This document shows, piece after piece, positions 5,959 to 10,069 of a stretch of 10,069 nucleotides of DNA. Position 1 is the first letter of the stretch. Each line of letters opens with the position of its first letter. The notes under the pieces are model-generated. The model had not been told where the DNA came from. It searched no databases and worked only from the letters and a program-made list of their open reading frames with translations. The stretch spans positions 1 to 10,069 of the forward strand of contig JAOZOG010000065.1 of assembly GCA_029933395.1 (NCBI GenBank), read 5' to 3'. A program made the position numbers and the translations under genes. The DNA comes from Sulfurovaceae bacterium. Lineage in GTDB: Bacteria > Campylobacterota > Campylobacteria > Campylobacterales > Sulfurovaceae.

Positions 5959-7878
5959 GTGAAAAAATTGATTATTGTTTGGCTCCTTGCAGCTTCGGTG
6001 CTTTACGCGAAAATGATCGATGTGAACCTGCCCAGGGCGTGTAGCTATGGAAAAGAGTGCTTCAAGATGGGAAACGAATTCTTCGCCAGGGGTGGAAAGC
6101 AGAATGAGATCATTGCCGCTGCCTATTATCAGCGTGCCTGCCAAAGAGAGCATTCCGTAGCCTGTGCGTACCTGGGGCTTGCTTATGCCGAAGGAAGAGG
6201 TGTCGCCCGGGATATTCCCGAGGCAGCGCGGCAGCTCGAAAAGGCGTGTATGCTCGATTATGGTGAAGCTTGTATGCATCTTGGGGTGCTTTATGAGGAG
6301 GGGGATGGTGTCGAAAAAAATGAGATCAAAGCCAGAGTCTCCTATGCGGCGGCATGCGAAAGAGATAACGGTACGGGGTGTGCCAGATTGGGACTTCTCT
6401 ATCTTGAAGGAAAGGGCGTCAAAAGGGACCCTTCGTTGGCCTTCCGGTATATCGAAAAGGGTGTGAATCTGGGGAGTGGCATGGCCTATATGGAGCTGGC
6501 CAAACTCTATGCAAACGGCTGGGGCGTGAAGCAGGATGACAATGAGGCGATCCGGCTTTATGAAAATATTTGTAATGGTCCTGGCTATGGTGAAGCGTTT
6601 CTTGGTCTGGGCCTGCTGCTTCAGGATAAAAAGCGTGCCAGATATAATCTCGATGAAGCGAAAGAGAGTTTTCGTATTGCCTGCAATCAGGAGAGTGGCA
6701 AGGGGTGTACAGCATTGGGGCGACTCCTGGAGCCGGAAGCTGATAAAGAGAAGGCGCGGAAAGAGATCAAAACACTTTACGAAGAGGCTTGTCGTCTGAA
6801 AAACGGAGAGGGGTGCGCCAGACTGGGTGGACTTTATGCTGAAGGCAGGGGGGTGGCGATCGATCCTTCTCTGGCAAAACAGTACTTCACGAAAGCATGC
6901 GAACTCAAAAATGGTCAAGGATGTTTCGAGCTGGGGAAGGCCCTCGCCAAAACAGACAGCAATGAATCTAAAAAATATTACAAAGAGGCTTGCCGATATG
7001 GAAGTATCAAAGGCTGTACTATACTTTGTGATGCAGATGACAGGGAGGCTTGTGCCGATCTCGGAACATTGTATGCCAAGAGAGATCTGAATAATACTCT
7101 GGCAGAAAAATATTGGTCAAAAGCCTGTGAGGGAGGTGCTGCCTCCGGTTGCCTCAAGCTGGCGGAATGGTATGGGCAGAATGATCAGAATACAACTGTA
7201 TTTCCGTATCTGGAAAAAGCTTGCAAGCTGGGGAGTGCCGAAGGGTGCCTCCGTCTGGGCCTTGTGGGCAAACAGAAACAGCGTCCGAAATTCCTGAAAA
7301 AAGCCTGCGAACTCAAAAGTGCCGAAGGGTGTCGACGTCTGGCAGAGTTGTATAGGGAAAAACAGATTTCGAAGCCCGAGATGCGCCAGCTTCTTGAGCG
7401 TTCTTGTGCACTTGGAAGCCCTGAAGGATGCACGGCACTGGGAATACATCTTCTTCAGAAAAAAGCTTACAAAGAAGCAGGCCCGGTATTCGAAAAAGCC
7501 TGCGATCTGGGCAGCGGAAAAGGATGTTTCGAGCGTGGCAGGATGTACACGGATGCCAAAGGCGTTCGTCGAAACGATGCCGATGCGTTAAGGTTTTTCA
7601 GGCAGGGGTGCCTACTTGATCATACTTACAGCTGCAACAGTCTGGGGTTTTTGTACGAAAATGGTGAATATATGGCAGAATTGACACACCCCAACCCCAG
7701 AAGGGCATGGTACTACTATCGCAAATCCTGTGATCTGGGGAATGGAGGCGGCTGTGCGCTGCTTGCTACCCTCTATGAGAAGGGTATGGGGATAGATCAA
7801 AACAGTACAGAAGCTGTTAAACTATACCGGAAAGCCTGTGATCTCGGGGTAGATTATGGGTGTAGACATTTGAAGTGA
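5959..7878 (+). CDS. Exported Cys-rich Sel1-repeat protein (Hcp-like)
   Basis: A 639-residue protein starting at GTG, with AAGGGG (5945-5950) 8 bases upstream. Residues 1-17 form a signal peptide (MKKLIIVWLL..VLYA). The rest is about 17 Sel1-like repeats plus a terminal half repeat (ACDLGVDYGCRHLK). Each is 28-45 residues and most follow 'ACxLxxGxGCxxLGxLYxxGxGV', with two cysteines separated by seven residues. In Helicobacter Hcp proteins such pairs form disulfides that staple the helix pairs, so this is probably an oxidised periplasmic or secreted solenoid. Sel1 repeats bind proteins; some Hcp members bind beta-lactams, but that cannot be predicted here. Repeat 5 (GVNLGSGMAYMELAKLYANG) has lost both cysteines, repeat 6 keeps one, and repeat 10 is irregular with extra cysteines (GCTILCDADDREAC). 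The gene is divergent from the polysaccharide cluster; no functional link is evident. Confidence 0.92.
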   Translation: MKKLIIVWLLAASVLYAKMIDVNLPRACSYGKECFKMGNEFFARGGKQNEIIAAAYYQRACQREHSVACAYLGLAYAEGRGVARDIPEAARQLEKACMLDYGEACMHLGVLYEEGDGVEKNEIKARVSYAAACERDNGTGCARLGLLYLEGKGVKRDPSLAFRYIEKGVNLGSGMAYMELAKLYANGWGVKQDDNEAIRLYENICNGPGYGEAFLGLGLLLQDKKRARYNLDEAKESFRIACNQESGKGCTALGRLLEPEADKEKARKEIKTLYEEACRLKNGEGCARLGGLYAEGRGVAIDPSLAKQYFTKACELKNGQGCFELGKALAKTDSNESKKYYKEACRYGSIKGCTILCDADDREACADLGTLYAKRDLNNTLAEKYWSKACEGGAASGCLKLAEWYGQNDQNTTVFPYLEKACKLGSAEGCLRLGLVGKQKQRPKFLKKACELKSAEGCRRLAELYREKQISKPEMRQLLERSCALGSPEGCTALGIHLLQKKAYKEAGPVFEKACDLGSGKGCFERGRMYTDAKGVRRNDADALRFFRQGCLLDHTYSCNSLGFLYENGEYMAELTHPNPRRAWYYYRKSCDLGNGGGCALLATLYEKGMGIDQNSTEAVKLYRKACDLGVDYGCRHLK

Positions 7879-7885
7879 GTGGCCG

Positions 7886-7974
7886 GATTTTGGAATCGGA
7901 AGGCTCCGCCTCCGTTGTTCGGGACTAAAGTCTCCGGTTCCTGCTCCAAGAGTCAGACTTCCAATTCTCAAATC
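7886..7974. repeat. Large imperfect inverted repeat between the Sel1 and luxS genes
   Basis: GATTTTGGAATCGGAAG (7886-7902) pairs with CTTCCAATTCTCAAATC (7958-7974) at 14 of 17 positions, plus one possible G-T wobble. Inside the 55-base loop is a smaller hairpin CGGGACTAAAGTCTCCG (7920-7936, one bulged T). The structure begins 8 bases after the Sel1 stop codon, so it may end or protect that transcript. No T-run follows, so it is not a classical terminator. It could also be a dispersed intergenic palindromic repeat. The right arm overlaps the expected -35 region of luxS. Confidence 0.6.
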
Positions 7975-7981
7975 TTCTGGA

Positions 7982-7987
7982 TATAAT
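7982..7987 (+). promoter_or_regulatory. Probable -10 element of the luxS promoter
   Basis: A perfect TATAAT lies 28 bases before the luxS ATG. The hexamer 17 bases upstream (TTCCAA, 7959-7964) matches the -35 consensus at only three positions and sits in the arm of the inverted repeat. Transcription would begin near 7994. A strong AAGGA (8005-8009) lies 6 bases before the ATG. Confidence 0.6.
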
Positions 7988-8015
7988 CTCATAAAAAAAG
8001 AAAGAAGGATAATCT

Positions 8016-8525
8016 ATGCCACTATTGGATAGTTTTACTGTGGACCATACCCGAATGATTGCACCTGCTGTGCGTATTGCAAAAAAGATGAAAACTCCCT
8101 GCGGTGATCCGATCACTGTCTTTGATCTGCGTTTCTGTGTTCCCAATGAAGAGAAACTCTCATCGCGGGGGATTCATACGCTAGAGCACCTTTTTGCCGG
8201 TTTTATGCGGGAGCATCTCAACAGTAAAAAGGTAGAGATCATCGATATCTCTCCGATGGGGTGCCGTACGGGATTCTATATGTCTCTGCTGGGGACGCCA
8301 AGCAAAAAAAAGGTAGCCAAAGCCTGGAAAAAATCGATGAAAGATGTCCTCAAAGTCAAGCGTCAGGAAGATATCCCGGAACTCAATATCTATCAATGCG
8401 GCAGCTGTGATATGCATTCGCTCCAAGATGCGAAAGATATCGCAAAGAAAGTCCTCAAAAGAGGAATCGGGACGATGAGCAACAAGAAGCTGAAACTCTC
8501 CAAAAAGCTTCTCAAGGGAGCCTGA
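8016..8525 (+). CDS. luxS: S-ribosylhomocysteine lyase LuxS (autoinducer-2 synthase)
   Basis: A 169-residue cytoplasmic metalloenzyme that cleaves S-ribosylhomocysteine to homocysteine and 4,5-dihydroxy-2,3-pentanedione, the precursor of autoinducer-2, as part of the activated methyl cycle. 'SFTVDHTRM' at 6-14 holds the substrate-binding region. 'HTLEH' (54-58) supplies two metal-binding histidines and the general-base glutamate E57. C83 in 'MGCRTGFY' is the second catalytic cysteine, and C128 in 'YQCGSC' is the third metal ligand. Length and motif order are normal for the family, so the enzyme should be active. The C-terminal tail is rich in lysine (NKKLKLSKKLLKGA). It has its own -10 and strong ribosome site and is followed without a gap by a small NifX-like gene. 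Confidence 0.97.
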   Translation: MPLLDSFTVDHTRMIAPAVRIAKKMKTPCGDPITVFDLRFCVPNEEKLSSRGIHTLEHLFAGFMREHLNSKKVEIIDISPMGCRTGFYMSLLGTPSKKKVAKAWKKSMKDVLKVKRQEDIPELNIYQCGSCDMHSLQDAKDIAKKVLKRGIGTMSNKKLKLSKKLLKGA

Positions 8526-8831
8526 ATGCTGATCCTGATACCGGTCAAAGGAGATGATGAAAAGCTGGCAAAGATCACGACACTTGCCGGACGAGAGAGA
8601 TGGGCAGTCGTCGACTTCGATGCAGGAGAGGTGCGGTCTGTCACCTTTCACGACGACAGAATGGAGACGGGATACGATTTTATCGATTTCGTGATTCTGG
8701 AAAACAAGTTCGAAAACTACCTCGATTTTATGGAAGAGGGAATGATGGTCCTGGTCCGTCGCGAAGAGGAGACGATCGAAGAGTTGATCGAAGCCTTCAA
8801 GTTCAAAGAGCTGGATGAAGCGGGAATATAG
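8526..8831 (+). CDS. Small protein resembling the NifX/NifB dinitrogenase-cofactor fold
   Basis: A 101-residue acidic protein whose ATG follows the luxS stop codon directly; AAGGGAG (8514-8519) inside the end of luxS serves as ribosome site. The opening 'MLILIPVKGDDEKLAKITTLAGRERWAVVDFDAGEVRSV' and the closing 'TIEELIEAFKFKEL' follow the pattern of the dinitrogenase iron-molybdenum cofactor-binding family (NifX, the NifB C-terminus and free-standing relatives): first strand IPV, a 'GR' turn before a second strand, and a final helix. Free-standing members occur in many non-diazotrophs without known function. The middle part ('FIDFVILENKFENYLDFMEEG') is shorter than usual and lacks conserved cysteines or histidines, so cofactor binding is doubtful. 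The assignment is from pattern memory and remains tentative. Co-transcription with luxS is very likely. Confidence 0.75.
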   Translation: MLILIPVKGDDEKLAKITTLAGRERWAVVDFDAGEVRSVTFHDDRMETGYDFIDFVILENKFENYLDFMEEGMMVLVRREEETIEELIEAFKFKELDEAGI

Positions 8832-8889
8832 AGAGAGAACAATTGGTTCTGCAGGATAAAATTCCAAAGAAATAATTAGAAGGAAACAT

Positions 8890-9483
8890 ATGCAAAGAGA
8901 TGAAATCGATATCGAAGCACTGAAAAAAAATGAGGAGTTTCTGGCCAACCTGGTTTTGCTGGAAGAGGAGATGAAGGAGGATAAGAGTATCCAGAAGGGG
9001 TATCAGCTCCTGGATGCCCTGCTGCTGGTCAGTGAGGATGAAGAGAAGATCAACGATGTCTTTACTTTTATCCTCAGAGAAGCATTTGACAGACTGGCGG
9101 AATACCTGAGCCAGCAAAAAGGCTTCGATCTCTCCAGAGAAGAGGAGCTTTTCACTGCCAGGGCGATCTATGAGCATGCGATCGAGCGCTATAGTGAAAA
9201 CGATATGAAGGGCGCCAAAGAGCTCTTTCAGGTGCTGCACTATATGGTGGATGACGAAGCACTCAAGGATGCGATGATGGTCCATGCCGTATCGGTGATG
9301 CAGGGCAAAGACTTCGATACTTTCATCGAAAAGGTTGCCAATACGGATCAGTATGATGCCGATGACAGGCTTGCCTATTTCCTGAAAAATTTCAGAATCG
9401 ACACGACAAAATTCCTCGATGAAAACCGTGACCTTGTCGAAAAGGCCAAAGAGGAACTCAAAGTACTTGAAGAGGACGCATGA
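8890..9483 (+). CDS. Conserved-looking acidic helical protein of unknown function, upstream of murC
   Basis: A 197-residue protein with AAGGA (8880-8884) 5 bases before the ATG. I do not recognise a named domain. It has no signal peptide and no membrane segment, is rich in Glu, Asp and Lys, contains no cysteine, and is predicted by eye to be almost entirely alpha-helical. The stretch 'ARAIYEHAIERYSENDMKGAKELFQVLHYMVDDEALKDAMMVHAVSVM' is split here: 'ARAIYEHAIERYSENDMKGA' followed by 'KELFQVLHYMVDDEALKDAM' looks like a helix pair of tetratricopeptide type. The stop codon overlaps the murC start (ATGA at 9480-9483), so the two are translationally coupled, suggesting a linked job in cell-wall synthesis or simply a shared operon. 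The role is otherwise open. Confidence 0.85.
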   Translation: MQRDEIDIEALKKNEEFLANLVLLEEEMKEDKSIQKGYQLLDALLLVSEDEEKINDVFTFILREAFDRLAEYLSQQKGFDLSREEELFTARAIYEHAIERYSENDMKGAKELFQVLHYMVDDEALKDAMMVHAVSVMQGKDFDTFIEKVANTDQYDADDRLAYFLKNFRIDTTKFLDENRDLVEKAKEELKVLEEDA

Positions 9484-10069
9484 AAATCCACTTTATCGGT
9501 ATCGGCGGTATCGGACTCTCTGCACTGGCGAAGTTTTTGGCCAACGACGGCCATACGATCAGCGGTTCGGATATTCGTCAGAGTGAGATCACGAATGATC
9601 TGGCGGCAAATTTTCACGCGAAGATTACCATTCCACACCACGAGGAGGCTGTCGAGGGCGTCGATCGGGTGATCTACTCCGCTGCCGTGCGCAGGAACAA
9701 TCCTGAGTATCAGCGGGCAGAAGAGCTGGGTATCGAACTCCTTTCGCGCAAAGAATCACTCAAAAGTATCCTCGGAGAGAAGGAGGTCTATGCAGTCGGT
9801 GGAGCCCACGGCAAGAGTACCACCTCTGCGATCCTCGCCTCGATCATCCCTGAGAGCAATGCCCTTATCGGTGCGATCTCCAAGGAGTTCGGTTCGAATG
9901 TGCGTAACTATCCCAATGACAGAGTCGTTTTCGAAGCGGACGAGAGCGACGAGAGCTTCCTTAACTCCAATCCCACTCTGGCGATTGTGACCAATGTCGA
10001 GCCGGAGCATATGGAGTATTACGAGTATGATGAGGAGCGTTTCTATAATGCTTATCGTACCTTTCTCTC
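9480..10069 (+). CDS. murC: UDP-N-acetylmuramate--L-alanine ligase MurC, C-terminus outside window
   Basis: The first 196 codons of murC are present; the frame is open at the window edge. MurC joins L-alanine to UDP-MurNAc with ATP in the cytoplasm, the first peptide step of peptidoglycan synthesis. The N-terminal Rossmann-like UDP-binding motif 'IGIGGIGLSALA' is at 6-17, 'IYSAAVRRNNPE' at 65-76, the P-loop 'GAHGKSTT' at 108-115, 'EADESDESF' at 152-160, and 'NVEPEHMEYY' at 172-181. Most bacteria have GTHGKTTT in the P-loop; here Ala and Ser replace two Thr residues, which should still bind ATP. The ATG overlaps the stop of the preceding gene as ATGA, with AGAGG just upstream. The start places the first motif at the usual position. 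Confidence 0.95.
   Translation, partial: MKIHFIGIGGIGLSALAKFLANDGHTISGSDIRQSEITNDLAANFHAKITIPHHEEAVEGVDRVIYSAAVRRNNPEYQRAEELGIELLSRKESLKSILGEKEVYAVGGAHGKSTTSAILASIIPESNALIGAISKEFGSNVRNYPNDRVVFEADESDESFLNSNPTLAIVTNVEPEHMEYYEYDEERFYNAYRTFL

Noticed and set aside
5824..6918. 364-codon open frame on the minus strand
   Set aside because: It lies opposite the Sel1-repeat gene; its Phe- and Ile-rich repeats mirror the codons of the Sel1 repeats and it resembles no protein I know.

Overview
The window looks like a chromosomal segment of a Campylobacterota (epsilonproteobacterial) genome, perhaps Sulfurovum-like. I infer this from the Cys-rich Sel1/Hcp-type secreted protein, the form of LuxS and MurC, the moderate GC content and the promoters with a good TATAAT -10 but often a poor -35. 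Genus assignment is a guess without database searches.

Left half (1-5753, all on the minus strand): a surface-polysaccharide cluster. In transcription order it holds a WecA/MraY-type polyprenyl-phosphate sugar-1-phosphate transferase (5753-4728), a TviB-like UDP-HexNAc 6-dehydrogenase (4600-3311), a TviC/WbpP-like UDP-HexNAc(A) 4-epimerase (3291-2149), a type II toxin-antitoxin pair (ribbon-helix-helix antitoxin 2102-1821, RelE/ParE-family toxin 1840-1508) and an exported DUF4838 protein that runs off the left edge (1485-1). The first three genes fit synthesis of UDP-GalNAcA and loading of a sugar phosphate on the lipid carrier. The DUF4838 protein may trim or degrade a uronic-acid-containing glycan, which is inference. 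The toxin-antitoxin pair has its own near-consensus promoter overlapped by a perfect inverted repeat, and the DUF4838 gene starts only 22 bases after the toxin.

The epimerase gene carries two direct copies of a 47-bp palindromic element (44/47 identical). One lies just after the start codon and the other near the C-terminal end, and they are read in two different frames. I consider this the most unusual signal in the window: a small repeat that appears to have entered a coding sequence twice without breaking it.

Middle (5754-8015): a divergent promoter region, then a long exported Sel1-repeat protein (5959-7878, about 17 repeats with paired cysteines), then a 137-bp intergenic region containing a large imperfect inverted repeat and the presumed luxS promoter.

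Right half (8016-10069, plus strand): luxS, a small NifX/NifB-fold-like protein starting directly after the luxS stop, an acidic helical protein of unknown function, and the start of murC, which overlaps the stop of the preceding gene (ATGA). The window ends inside murC. No rRNA, tRNA, insertion sequence or CRISPR array was seen, and no gene-free stretch exceeds 300 bases.
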